DNA from: Rhodovastum atsumiense
GTDB lineage: Bacteria; Pseudomonadota; Alphaproteobacteria; Acetobacterales; Acetobacteraceae
DNA: 64,000 bases
Direction of reading: 5' to 3'
Assembly: GCF_937425535.1 (NCBI RefSeq)
Contig: NZ_OW485601.1
Location: 5,749,501 to 5,813,500 of the forward strand
This document shows, piece by piece, positions 35,344 to 44,108 of the stretch (within the stretch, counting starts at the first letter, position 1; each line of letters starts with the position of its first letter). A program made the translations under genes and the position numbers. Below the pieces are notes generated by a model, which was not told where the DNA came from, did no database searches, and worked only from the letters and a program-made list of their open reading frames with translations.

Positions 35344-38169
35344 TCAGCTCAGGAAGTCACGGGTTTCGGCGACCACCTGGGCCAGCCCGAGGCGCCGCAC
35401 CGCCACGCCCTGCGGAAACGCCGAGAGCAACCGGGTCGGGGTCTGGCGATCCAGCAGCACGAAGACGCCGCGATCGGTGGTGCTGCGGATCAGCCGGCCG
35501 AAGGCCTGGCGCAGCCGAAAGCGCACGATGCGGTCGTCATAGCCGGTGGGATCGCCGGCGCCGAGATGCACGCGCCGCTCGCGGTGCAGGATGTCCGGGC
35601 GCGGCCAGGGCACGCGCTCGAACACCACCAGGCGCAGCGCCCGGCCGGGCACGTCCACCCCGTCGCGCATCGCGTCGGTGCCGAGCAGGCAGCTTTCCTC
35701 CTCGGTGCGGAAGATGTCGATCAGCGTGGCGTTGTCCATGGGATCGACATGCTGGGCGAGCAGCGGGATGCCGGCCGCCTCCAGCTCCGGGGCGATGCGG
35801 GCGTGTACGGCGCGCAGGCGGCTGATCGCGGTGAACAGCCCGAGCCCGCCGCCGCCGGACGCCTGGAACAGGGCGCGATAGGCGGCGGCGAGCGCGGCGA
35901 TGTCGCGGGCATTGACGTCGGTGACCACGAAGGCGCGGGTCTGGGCGGCGTAGTCGAAGGGACTGGCCACCGCCACCCGGATCGCCGGGGATGGCAGATG
36001 CACCGCCCCTGCCCTCGCCTCCGCCACCGCCCAGGCCGACTCGGGATCGCCCGCCCCGGCATCACGCAGCGTGGCCGAGGTGACCAGCAGCCCCTGCGCC
36101 GGCTGGGCGAGGCTCAGGGCGAAGGGAATGGTCGGGTCGAGCCAGTGCCGGTGCAGCCCGACATCGGCATCGCGGCCGTCCCAGCGATCGAGCCGCAGGA
36201 ACATCACCTGGGTCGGGCGGATGCCGGGTGCGGGCGGGTCGGCGGCGAGGCTGCGCAGCATCTCCTGCCAGGCGGCCAGCCGGTCGAGGGCCCGGCGGCG
36301 GATCGAGCGGCAGGACGCCTCGATGCGGTTGCGCGTGGCGGCGTCGAGCTCCTCAGCCTCGTCTTCGAGCCGGGCGGCGAGTCGCTCCACGATTCGTTCC
36401 AGCGGAGCGGCAAGCCGGCCGAGCGCCCGATCCAGGTCGGCGGCCGTCTCGGCCAGGCCGGGCGCGGGCGGGAACAGGTCGCATTCCACGCTGCCGCGGC
36501 CGGGCTCGCCCTCGCCCGGCGCGCGCGCCAGCACCTGCTGGCGGGCGGCGCGCAGGAAGGCCTCGCAGGGATTCTGCCGGCCCGGCTCCACGCCGGCCAG
36601 ATCGGGGGCCGGGTCCAGGGCGGGATCCTGCAGCCGGCTGGACCAGCCCGGCCCCGGCAGCGCACGGGCGGCCTGCAGCGCGGCATCCAGCGGCGCCAGC
36701 AATTCCGGGCGCTCGGCCACCAGTTCCTCGATGCGGCGGCGCAGACCACGGGCACGGGAGCGGCTGCCCTCGGCGCCGAGCAGCCAGCGGCGCAGCTCGC
36801 CCGCCTCGACGCCGGAAAGCGTGGCGGCGAAGGCGCCATCGGCGGCATCGAACAGGTGATGCCCCTCGTCGAACACGTAGCGGAGCGGCACCGTGGTGTC
36901 GTCGATGCCGCCCCAGGCGGCCTGCGCCATCACCAGTGCGTGATTCGCCACCACCAGCTCGGCGCCGCGGGCGCGGCGGATGGTGTGCTCGACGAAGCAA
37001 CGGCGCCAGTGCGGGCAGGCGGCATGGATGCACTCCCCGCGACGGTCGGCCAGGGCCGGGATGAGCCCGCCGGCGAACAGCTCGGCGAACCAGCCGGGCA
37101 GGTCGCCACCCTGGATGTCGCCGTCGGTACCGGTCAGCGCCCAGCGGGCGATCAGGCCGAGCGGAATCACCGGCACCGCCGCGTTGCCGGCCAGCGCCGC
37201 GTTCACCGCGTCCTCGAAATTGAGCAGGCAGAGATAGTTCTCCCGCCCCTTGCGGATCACCACCCGGCGGCGGCGCTCGGCGGGGTCGGGATGCAGCCGG
37301 ACCAGTTCCGCCTCCACCTGCCGCTGCAGGTGGCGGGTGAAGGTGGAGATCCAGACCGGCCCCTGGTTCCGCTCGGCCCAGAGGCTGGCCGGGGCGATGT
37401 AGCCGAGCGTCTTGCCGGTGCCGGTGCCGGCCTCGGCCAGCACCAGATGCGGGTCGCCGCGCTGCTCGCGCGGGGCGAAGGCGGCAGCGGCGGCGGCGGC
37501 GTAGTCGGACTGGCCGGGGCGCTCCTCGGCCCCCTCGCCCAGCATCGCCCCGAGCCGGGCGCGGGCATCGGCGGGCGAGACCGGATGCGAGGCGGGCGGT
37601 GGCGGCGGCGCCACCTCCTCCCATTCCGGCAGGCGGCGCCAGACCCGCAGCGGGTCGGCGCCGGCAACGGCCGGCCCACCCGCGGCGGCGATGACGAAGT
37701 CCGCCCAGTCCCAGCCCGCCTGCCCCATCCGCGCCGCCAGCGCGGCGGCGTCGCGGTTGAGCGGCAGCGAGGCGCCGGCCGCCAGCCGCGCCAGCAGCGC
37801 CTGCGTCAGGTCGGGCAGCAGCGAGACGGCGGACTCGAGCCCCGGCCCGGGCGGCTTCAGGTCGAGCGCCAAGGCAAGGCCGCGCGGCGTCGGTGCCGCC
37901 GGATGGCCTGGGAGTACGAAGGCAAACAGTTCCAGCAGGTCGAGCGCGGGCAGCGTGCGCAGGCCGAGCCGGCGCAGCGTGGCCGGGGCATGCACCAGCA
38001 GCGGCGGCGCCATCTTGCGCAGCCGGGCGGCGGCTTCCTCGGCCGGCAGGTCGAGCACCTCGCCGTCTTCGGTGAGGATGGCGGCCCGGCCGGTTCCGGC
38101 CACGACCGCGGGCGCGGCGGGAAGGCGGAGGCGCGGGCGCGCCGCGGCATGGATGGCGCGTTCGGTCAT
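35344..38169 (-). CDS. DinG/XPD-like ATP-dependent DNA helicase
   Basis: This superfamily 2 helicase of 941 residues has an N-terminal extension of about 200 residues and then Walker A in LAEAGTGTGKTLGYIAP. A four-cysteine set for an Fe-S cluster follows (ENYLCLLNFE and GECIHAACPHWRRCF). Next come the DEGH box VFDEGHHLFDAADG, LLVTSATLRDAG, CLLGTDAMRDGVDVPG and motif VI RQAFGRLIRSTTDRG. Such helicases unwind D-loops, R-loops or forked DNA 5' to 3'. ATG 38169 (MTERAIHAAARPRL) is 63 bp from the divergent lysS. It is a stand-alone gene unrelated in function to the heptose genes after it. Confidence 0.9.
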   Translation of the reverse strand: MTERAIHAAARPRLRLPAAPAVVAGTGRAAILTEDGEVLDLPAEEAAARLRKMAPPLLVHAPATLRRLGLRTLPALDLLELFAFVLPGHPAAPTPRGLALALDLKPPGPGLESAVSLLPDLTQALLARLAAGASLPLNRDAAALAARMGQAGWDWADFVIAAAGGPAVAGADPLRVWRRLPEWEEVAPPPPPASHPVSPADARARLGAMLGEGAEERPGQSDYAAAAAAAFAPREQRGDPHLVLAEAGTGTGKTLGYIAPASLWAERNQGPVWISTFTRHLQRQVEAELVRLHPDPAERRRRVVIRKGRENYLCLLNFEDAVNAALAGNAAVPVIPLGLIARWALTGTDGDIQGGDLPGWFAELFAGGLIPALADRRGECIHAACPHWRRCFVEHTIRRARGAELVVANHALVMAQAAWGGIDDTTVPLRYVFDEGHHLFDAADGAFAATLSGVEAGELRRWLLGAEGSRSRARGLRRRIEELVAERPELLAPLDAALQAARALPGPGWSSRLQDPALDPAPDLAGVEPGRQNPCEAFLRAARQQVLARAPGEGEPGRGSVECDLFPPAPGLAETAADLDRALGRLAAPLERIVERLAARLEDEAEELDAATRNRIEASCRSIRRRALDRLAAWQEMLRSLAADPPAPGIRPTQVMFLRLDRWDGRDADVGLHRHWLDPTIPFALSLAQPAQGLLVTSATLRDAGAGDPESAWAVAEARAGAVHLPSPAIRVAVASPFDYAAQTRAFVVTDVNARDIAALAAAYRALFQASGGGGLGLFTAISRLRAVHARIAPELEAAGIPLLAQHVDPMDNATLIDIFRTEEESCLLGTDAMRDGVDVPGRALRLVVFERVPWPRPDILHRERRVHLGAGDPTGYDDRIVRFRLRQAFGRLIRSTTDRGVFVLLDRQTPTRLLSAFPQGVAVRRLGLAQVVAETRDFLS

Positions 38170-38232
38170 GGAAGCACTATATGGGCGCCGTGCGATTGAC
38201 CAAGGCACCCCCCGTCCATAGCTTGCCGCGAA

Positions 38233-39813
38233 ATGCCAGACACACAATCCTCTCTCCCGGCCGTTCCGAAGGCGTGGCCCTTCGAGGAAGCCCGCAAGGT
38301 CGCCGAACGGCTCGCCCGGACCGGCAAGTCCTCGGCGCTGTTCGAGACCGGCTACGGTCCCTCGGGCCTGCCGCATATCGGCACCTTCGGCGAGGTCGCC
38401 CGCACCTCCTGGGTGCGGCATGCCTTCACCGAGCTGACCGGCCTCCCTTCGAAGCTGCTCGCCTTCAGCGACGACATGGACGGGCTGCGCAAAGTGCCGG
38501 ACAACGTCCCGAACCGGGAGATGCTGGCCCAGCACCTGGGCAAGCCGCTGACCCGCATCCCCGACCCGTTCGGCACCCATCCGAGCTTCGGCGCGCACAA
38601 CAACGCCCGCCTGCGTTCCTTCCTCGATTCCTTCGGCTTCGCCTACGAATTCGCGTCTTCCTCGGAATATTACGCCTCGGGCCGCTTCGACGCGGCGCTG
38701 CTGCGGGTGCTGGAGCGGCACGACGAGATCCTCGCGGTGATCCTGCCCACGCTGGGGGCGGAACGACGTGCCAGCTACTCCCCGTTCCTGCCGATCCATC
38801 CGAAGACCGGCATCGTCATGCAGGTGAAGGTGGAGAAGCTCGATCCGGCGGCCGGCACCATCGCCTGGCGCGACCCGGACACCGAGGAGTGGTTCGAGAC
38901 CCTGGTCACCGGCGGCGCGGCCAAGCTGCAGTGGAAGGCGGACTGGGCAATGCGCTGGCATGCGCTCGGCGTCGATTACGAGATGTCGGGCAAGGACCTG
39001 ATCGACAGCGTGAAGCTGTCCGGCCGGATCTGCCGCATCCTGGGCAGCGAGCCGCCGACGGGCTTCACCTACGAGCTGTTCCTCGACGAACAGGCGCAGA
39101 AGATCAGCAAGAGCAAGGGCAACGGCCTGTCGGTGGAGGAATGGCTGCGCTACGCCCCCCCCGAGAGCCTGGGCCAGTTCATGTTCAACCAGCCGCAGCG
39201 CGCCAAGCGGCTGTATTTCGACGTGATCCCCCGCGCGGTCGACGAGTACCTGGCCAATGCCGCGCGCGCGCACGAGCAGGAGGGCGTGGAGCGCGCCGCC
39301 AACCCGGCCTGGCACATCCATGCCGGCCAGGTGCCGCAGGAAGCGCATTCGCCGCTGTCCTTCGCCATGCTGCTGAACCTCGCGAGCGTGGTGAACGCGG
39401 AGACGCCGGACATCCTGTGGGGCTTCATCCGCCGCTACAACCCGCAGGCGACCCCGGAGGACATGCCGTTCCTGGCACGGCTGGTGGAATACGCGCTGGC
39501 GTACTACCGTGACTTCGTCCGCCCGGCCAAGCAGTTCCGCGAGCCGGATGCCACCGAGCGGGCGGCGCTGCAGGATCTCGCCGAAGGGCTGCGCGCCCTG
39601 CCCGCGGATGCCCCGGCCGAGGACATCCAGACGCTGCTCTACGATGTCGGCAAGCGCCATCCCTTCCCGGAACTGCGCGCCTGGTTCGGCTGTCTCTATC
39701 AGGTGCTGCTGGGCCAGCAGGAAGGGCCGCGCTTCGGCCAGTTCATCGCGCTCTATGGCATCCCCGAAACCATAACCCTGATCGAGACCGCGCTCGCTCG
39801 GACGCCGGCCTGA
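38233..39813 (+). CDS. lysS: Class I lysyl-tRNA synthetase
   Basis: This 526-residue class I LysRS is unrelated to the class II enzyme of E. coli but common in alphaproteobacteria and archaea. The signature [10 protein letters not shown] (HIGH-like, residues 48-51) and [15 protein letters not shown] (KMSKS-like) are both intact. It charges tRNA-Lys. It is followed after 19 bp by an MprF-like gene, a meaningful pairing because MprF uses lysyl-tRNA as donor for lysyl-phosphatidylglycerol. No second lysS is visible in the window. Confidence 0.96.
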   Translation: MPDTQSSLPAVPKAWPFEEARKVAERLARTGKSSALFETGYGPSGLPHIGTFGEVARTSWVRHAFTELTGLPSKLLAFSDDMDGLRKVPDNVPNREMLAQHLGKPLTRIPDPFGTHPSFGAHNNARLRSFLDSFGFAYEFASSSEYYASGRFDAALLRVLERHDEILAVILPTLGAERRASYSPFLPIHPKTGIVMQVKVEKLDPAAGTIAWRDPDTEEWFETLVTGGAAKLQWKADWAMRWHALGVDYEMSGKDLIDSVKLSGRICRILGSEPPTGFTYELFLDEQAQKISKSKGNGLSVEEWLRYAPPESLGQFMFNQPQRAKRLYFDVIPRAVDEYLANAARAHEQEGVERAANPAWHIHAGQVPQEAHSPLSFAMLLNLASVVNAETPDILWGFIRRYNPQATPEDMPFLARLVEYALAYYRDFVRPAKQFREPDATERAALQDLAEGLRALPADAPAEDIQTLLYDVGKRHPFPELRAWFGCLYQVLLGQQEGPRFGQFIALYGIPETITLIETALARTPA

Positions 39814-39832
39814 GCGGGCGGGGCCGGGCGAG

Positions 39833-41848
39833 ATGCTGAAACGCTGGCTGCGCCATCTTCCGGCGATCCTCGGGGTCGTCCTGCTGATCGGCGCCATCTA
39901 TGTGGTGCAGAAGGAATTCCGCAGCCTCAAGATCGAGGACATCGCCCGCGCGCTGGAGGGAATCCCGCGCGAGGCCCTGGCGATTTCCTTCGGCTGGACG
40001 CTGCTGTCCTACGGCATCCTGACCTTCTACGACCGCCTGGGCACCTACTATGCCGGACGGCCGGTCAGCTACGGCAAGGTCGCCTTCGCCTCGTTCTGCG
40101 CCTATTCGCTGGCGCATAACCTGGGCTTCGCCGCCGTCTCCGGGGCGGCGGTGCGCTATCGCCTGTACGCCCATTGGGGGCTGACCCCGCTGCAGATCGC
40201 CAAGGTGGTGGCGTTCTGCAGCCTCACCTTCGGCCTCGGCGGCATGGTGCTGGGCGGCATCGTGCTGTTTGTCGAGCCCGAGGCGGTGCCGTTCTTCGGC
40301 CAGCATCTGCCGACCTGGGTGATGTACGCGATCGGCCTGCTGCTGTGGGCGATCGTCGCCGCCTACATCACCCTCTCGCGGATGACGCCGCATCTGCGCC
40401 TGTTCGGGCATGAGATCGAGCTGCCGGGCTGGCGGATGGCGATCGTCCAGGTGATGCTGGCGACGGTGGACGTCGCGGTCACCGCGGCGATCGTGCATGC
40501 GCTGCTGCCGGAAGCGCAGGGGATGAACTACATCCGCTTCCTCGGCGTCTACGTCGCCTCCTACACCGCCGGCCTCGCCGCCAATATCCCCGGCGGCATC
40601 GGCGTGTTCGACACGGCCATGCTGCTCGGCCTGTCGCCGTACATGGATCCGCCGCAGATCGTCGGCGCGATCGTGGTGTTCCGCCTGTATTACTACATCA
40701 TTCCGCTGTTCCTCGCCGGCGGGCTGTTCGCGGGCAACGAGATCCTGCTGCGTGGCCGATCCCTGCTGAAAGCGCCGCCGGGACGGCGTGGCGTGGCGGT
40801 GGCCCGCTGGAGCGAGCCGGATTTCGTGGTCGCCGCCGTCACCGGCGCCGTCGGTATCTGCGGCGCGCTGCTGCTCGGCCTGGGCGTGCTGCAGCACCGG
40901 CCGGATTTCTCCTGGATCGATCCCGATTTCGGCGAAGTCGCCTCGCAGGCCGGCGAATTCGCCCCCAGCCTGATCGGCGCCGCGCTGATGGTCTGCGCCA
41001 TCGCGCTGTCGCAGCGCGTGACCCTGGCCTGGGGGCTGACCATCGGCCTGCTGCTGCTGGCTGCGGCCTTCACCGTGGTGCAAGGACAGCCGGTGTGGAT
41101 CCCCGGCCTGCTGGTCCTGGCCGCCCTGCTGATCGCGCCGTTCCGCAGCGCATTCTACCGCCATGCAAGGCTGCTGACCGGCAAGCTCGACGCATCGGTG
41201 GTGGTGCCGCTGCTGACGCTGATCGGCTGCGTGCTGGCACTGGTGGCCAACGAGAAGCACGTACGCTGGCTCGCCGACAATTCCTGGTGGGAGGTGGTGC
41301 TCTCGCCCGAGTTGTCGAACTCGCTGCGGGCGACGGTGGCACTGGCGGTGTTGCTGGCGCTGCTGGCGCTGTGGCGGCTGCTGCGTCCCGGACGGGTGGG
41401 CTATCTGCGCTGGGGCGCCGAGGCGCGGCTGCGCTATGCCTCGCTTGGAACGGATCCGCCAGCCCGCGCCGATGGCATCATCTGGGGCGAGGCGGAGCGC
41501 GCCGGCATTCCCTTCCGCCGCGTCGGCCGGGTGATGCTGGGGCTCGGCGATCCGGCCGGGGCCGACAGCGACCGGGTGTCTGCGATCTGGCGCCTGCGCG
41601 ACCTCGCGCGGCAGGAAGGGCTCACGCCGGCGATCTGGCGGGCGGAACGCGGTCTGCTGAAGGTCTATGCCGACCTGGGCCTGGCCGCGCTGCCGCTCGG
41701 GCCTGACGGCATGCCGCTTGGCGACGCCGAGGACGAGGAAGGGCCGCACGCGACCCACTATTTGGTGTGCCGCGCCGAACGCGACCTCAGCACCCTGCTG
41801 CCGCTGCTGCCCCAGCTCGACCATCCGGAGCAGGCCGCGGCAGAATAA
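39833..41848 (+). CDS. MprF-like membrane protein with shortened synthase domain
   Basis: This 671-residue inner-membrane protein has about 12-14 helices. The first 310 residues match the UPF0104/MprF flippase domain (YSLAHNLGFAAVSGAAVRYR, TAGLAANIPGGIGVFDTAML). A second helical block follows. The soluble C-terminus (from about residue 525) matches only the first half of the DUF2156 synthase domain (VMLGLGDPAGADSD, AERGLLKVYADLGL); full MprF proteins are about 850 residues. The catalytic second GNAT half that transfers lysine appears absent. It is likely co-transcribed with lysS. It may flip lipids without making lysyl-PG, or work with a partner. Confidence 0.82.
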   Translation: MLKRWLRHLPAILGVVLLIGAIYVVQKEFRSLKIEDIARALEGIPREALAISFGWTLLSYGILTFYDRLGTYYAGRPVSYGKVAFASFCAYSLAHNLGFAAVSGAAVRYRLYAHWGLTPLQIAKVVAFCSLTFGLGGMVLGGIVLFVEPEAVPFFGQHLPTWVMYAIGLLLWAIVAAYITLSRMTPHLRLFGHEIELPGWRMAIVQVMLATVDVAVTAAIVHALLPEAQGMNYIRFLGVYVASYTAGLAANIPGGIGVFDTAMLLGLSPYMDPPQIVGAIVVFRLYYYIIPLFLAGGLFAGNEILLRGRSLLKAPPGRRGVAVARWSEPDFVVAAVTGAVGICGALLLGLGVLQHRPDFSWIDPDFGEVASQAGEFAPSLIGAALMVCAIALSQRVTLAWGLTIGLLLLAAAFTVVQGQPVWIPGLLVLAALLIAPFRSAFYRHARLLTGKLDASVVVPLLTLIGCVLALVANEKHVRWLADNSWWEVVLSPELSNSLRATVALAVLLALLALWRLLRPGRVGYLRWGAEARLRYASLGTDPPARADGIIWGEAERAGIPFRRVGRVMLGLGDPAGADSDRVSAIWRLRDLARQEGLTPAIWRAERGLLKVYADLGLAALPLGPDGMPLGDAEDEEGPHATHYLVCRAERDLSTLLPLLPQLDHPEQAAAE

Positions 41849-41850
41849 GG

Positions 41851-42025
41851 CCAGGGCTCCGCCCTGGACCTGCCGTCGTGCGCACGCACGCGGTCGCGTG
41901 ACGGCCACAAGGCCCTTGGATCCCATTCGCGCTGCGCGGCACAGAGTATCGGGTTCCAAGGGCGAAGCCCTTGGTGGAGGTCCAGGAGGCAAAGCCTCCT
42001 GGCGGGTGCGGGGCAGCGCCCCGCC
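41851..42025. repeat. GC-rich hairpin cluster with an interrupting insertion
   Basis: Units CCAGGGC/GCCCTGG (41851-41867), CCAAGGGC/GCCCTTGG (41956-41974), CCAGGAGGC/GCCTCCTGG (41982-42002) and a GGGGC/GCCCC hairpin (42010-42022) repeat the cluster at 9780-9929 in the opposite orientation. Here the second unit has lost its left arm, which is replaced by about 35 nt at 41872-41903 rich in alternating GCAC/CGCG. The cluster starts directly at the mprF-like stop and ends at the EamA stop. Confidence 0.85.
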
Positions 42026-42027
42026 AC

Positions 42028-42921
42028 TTATTTGGCCCGCGCCTCGCGCATGCGCACCCGCTCGCGGTGCACCGTATAGAGTCCGCTGCCGATGATGATC
42101 ACCGCCCCCAGCAGGGTCCAGCCATCGGGGAAGGCGGCGAACACCAGCCAGCCCAGGGCGGTGGACCAGATCAGTTGCAGGTAGCTGAACGGCGCCAGCA
42201 GCGAGGCGGCCGCATGGCGGTAGGCCAGCAGCATCAGGTATTGCCCGATCGCCGCCACCGTGCCCAGGAACAGGGCGATCCCCAGTTCCGTCAGGGTGGG
42301 CAGTTTCACCCCGGTGGGCAGCAGCGCCGTCAGCACGACCAGCCCGGTCAGGGCCGACCACAGCAGCGTGGTGGTGGCGCGCTCGCCCTGGGACATCCGC
42401 CGCGTCAGCACCGAGCCGGTCGCCCAGCAGGCCGAGGAGGCCAGCACGATCAGCGCCGCCGGATCGAAGGCGGTGGTGCCGGGCCGCACCACCACCAGCA
42501 CGCCGAACAGCCCCACCGCGACCGCCGCCCAGCGACGTATCCCCACCTGCTCGCCCAGGATCGGGATCGACAGCAGCGTGATCAGCATCGGCGAGACGAA
42601 GCTGACGGCGGCGGCATCGGCCAGCGGCATGCGGCTTGCGCCCAGGATGAAGAAGATCGCCGAGCCGACCAGGCCCAGCCCCCGCAACACCTGCAGCACC
42701 GAGCTGCGCGGCCGCTGCAGGCGGCCATCGCTGCGGGCGACCAGGATGACCGCCATCGCCACGAAGCAGACATAGCGGATCCAGGCGATTTCAACCACCG
42801 GCAGCGACCGGCTCAGGAATTTCGCCGAAGCATCGGAGAGGCTGAACATCAGCGACGCACCGATGATCAGCGCGACGCCGCGCAGCGGGTTATCGGTTGC
42901 CCGCGTTTCGGCGGCGTCCAT
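42028..42921 (-). CDS. EamA/DMT-family transporter
   Basis: This 297-residue inner-membrane protein has ten predicted helices arranged as two EamA repeats. The first repeat begins near LSDASAKFLSRSLPVVEIAW, and a characteristic FVSPMLITLLSIPILGEQVG occurs at the end of repeat one. The second repeat ends with YLQLIWSTALGWLVFAAFPD. Members export amino acids, nucleosides or drugs, or import metabolites; the substrate is unknown. It follows the CorA-type gene on the minus strand after 98 bp that contain a hairpin. Confidence 0.88.
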   Translation of the reverse strand: MDAAETRATDNPLRGVALIIGASLMFSLSDASAKFLSRSLPVVEIAWIRYVCFVAMAVILVARSDGRLQRPRSSVLQVLRGLGLVGSAIFFILGASRMPLADAAAVSFVSPMLITLLSIPILGEQVGIRRWAAVAVGLFGVLVVVRPGTTAFDPAALIVLASSACWATGSVLTRRMSQGERATTTLLWSALTGLVVLTALLPTGVKLPTLTELGIALFLGTVAAIGQYLMLLAYRHAAASLLAPFSYLQLIWSTALGWLVFAAFPDGWTLLGAVIIIGSGLYTVHRERVRMREARAK

Positions 42922-42932
42922 TTTACGAAATT

Positions 42933-42972
42933 CCCCGGTGAGTTGCGAAACTCTGTCCGCGGCTCACCGGGG
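42933..42972 (-). terminator. Hairpin after the CorA/ZntB gene
   Basis: CCCCGGTGAG (42933-42942) and CTCACCGGGG (42963-42972) form a perfect 10-bp stem with a 20-nt loop. It lies between the CorA-type gene and the downstream EamA gene on the minus strand, and ends 11 bp from the EamA start, so it may attenuate or separate their transcripts. Confidence 0.55.
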
Positions 42973-43019
42973 GGTCAAGGCACCCCTGTGCAGGGCAGCA
43001 TCTCGGCCAGGGCGGTGGT

Positions 43020-44003
43020 TCAGAGCAGCCGCTTCCAGCGCATCAGCAGCAGCGTGCCGAGCATGGCGACGAGGCAGACCGCGGCGGCGAAGGCGGTGCC
43101 CCAGTTATGGTTGGCCCAGAGCAGCCCGCCCGTGTTCATGCCGAAGAAGCCCACCACCAGGGTCGCCGGCATCACCACCGTGGTGACCACGGAGACGATG
43201 TAGAGCCGGCGGTTCGTTTCCTCGGCCAGCCGCGTGGTCAGTTCGTCCTGCAGCGCCCGCGCGCGGTCGTGCAGCGCCGCGATTTCCTCGAGCGCGCCGA
43301 CCAGCACCGTGCGGGCCGCGTCGTGTGGGATCTGCTTCGCCCAGGCCGGCAGTTCCTCGGCGTCCTCGTCCAGCAGCCGCACCAGCGGCGTCAGGGCACG
43401 CTTGATGTCGGTCAGGTCGCGCCGCACCAGACCGAAGCGCGGCCCGACGCCGGAAAGATCGGCAGGGAGGCTGCGGTCGAGCAGCGTGTCCTCGGCCGAA
43501 TCCAGCGAATCTTCCAGTGCCGCCACGCGCCGGCGCGCATCCCGGGCGAAATCGGTGATCGCCCCGTCGAGCAACTCCATCGGCCCGCCCGGCACCGGCC
43601 CGGTCCTGAGCGCCGACCACACATCGGCCAGCGAACGCATCGGCCGGCGGCGCGCCGTGATCAGCCGTCCGGGCAGCATGGCAAAGCGCCACCACACAAT
43701 CTCCTGTTGGTCGGGCCCGGAGGTGCGCGCGAAGCTCGGCAGCACGCCGGCCACCGCCTCGCCATCGGAGACGATGCGCGGAGTCTCGTCCGTCCCGGTC
43801 AGCAGCCGCAGCGCGAAGGGCGGGAACACCGGCTCCGCCTCGATGGCGGCGCGGGCCCGGCTATGGACCAAGTCGTAATGCAGCCAGTCCCAGCCCCCCT
43901 GCCCCGGCGGACGTGGCTCACCGGCAACCGGCCGCACGTCCGGCGGGAAGGCGACTGCCCAGGCGAGGCCATCGGGCCGACCCGACGTTTCCGGCAGATC
44001 CAT
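43020..44003 (-). CDS. CorA/ZntB-family metal ion transporter
   Basis: This pentameric inner-membrane channel for divalent cations has 327 residues. A soluble N-terminal funnel of about 265 residues includes a long helix (residues about 180-265, RRVAALEDSLDSAEDTLLDR). Two C-terminal helices follow. The first ends in the signature GFFGMNTGG, close to the GMN motif of CorA, Mrs2 and ZntB. The short acidic-poor loop and overall size fit the ZntB subgroup, which exports or imports zinc. ATG 44003 (MDLPETSGRPDG) gives the family N-terminus; the frame is open upstream. Confidence 0.88.
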   Translation of the reverse strand: MDLPETSGRPDGLAWAVAFPPDVRPVAGEPRPPGQGGWDWLHYDLVHSRARAAIEAEPVFPPFALRLLTGTDETPRIVSDGEAVAGVLPSFARTSGPDQQEIVWWRFAMLPGRLITARRRPMRSLADVWSALRTGPVPGGPMELLDGAITDFARDARRRVAALEDSLDSAEDTLLDRSLPADLSGVGPRFGLVRRDLTDIKRALTPLVRLLDEDAEELPAWAKQIPHDAARTVLVGALEEIAALHDRARALQDELTTRLAEETNRRLYIVSVVTTVVMPATLVVGFFGMNTGGLLWANHNWGTAFAAAVCLVAMLGTLLLMRWKRLL

Positions 44004-44108
44004 GCAACGCTCCCGGTGTGGAAAGGGCGCCCCGCCACCGTCATGATCCTGCTGCGGCACATAGCTGCCGCCCGCCGGGTCATGCAAGCGCCGTGGCAGC
44101 GCCGGGGG

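Noticed and set aside
34102-38199. A 1365-codon open frame on the plus strand opposite gmhA, gmhB-like and dinG-like genes
   Set aside because: Same shadow pattern; the minus-strand frames carry intact catalytic motifs, this one does not.
39743-42361. An 872-codon minus-strand open frame opposite lysS and the mprF-like gene
   Set aside because: Gln/His/Arg-rich shadow with no motif, crossing a hairpin repeat cluster.
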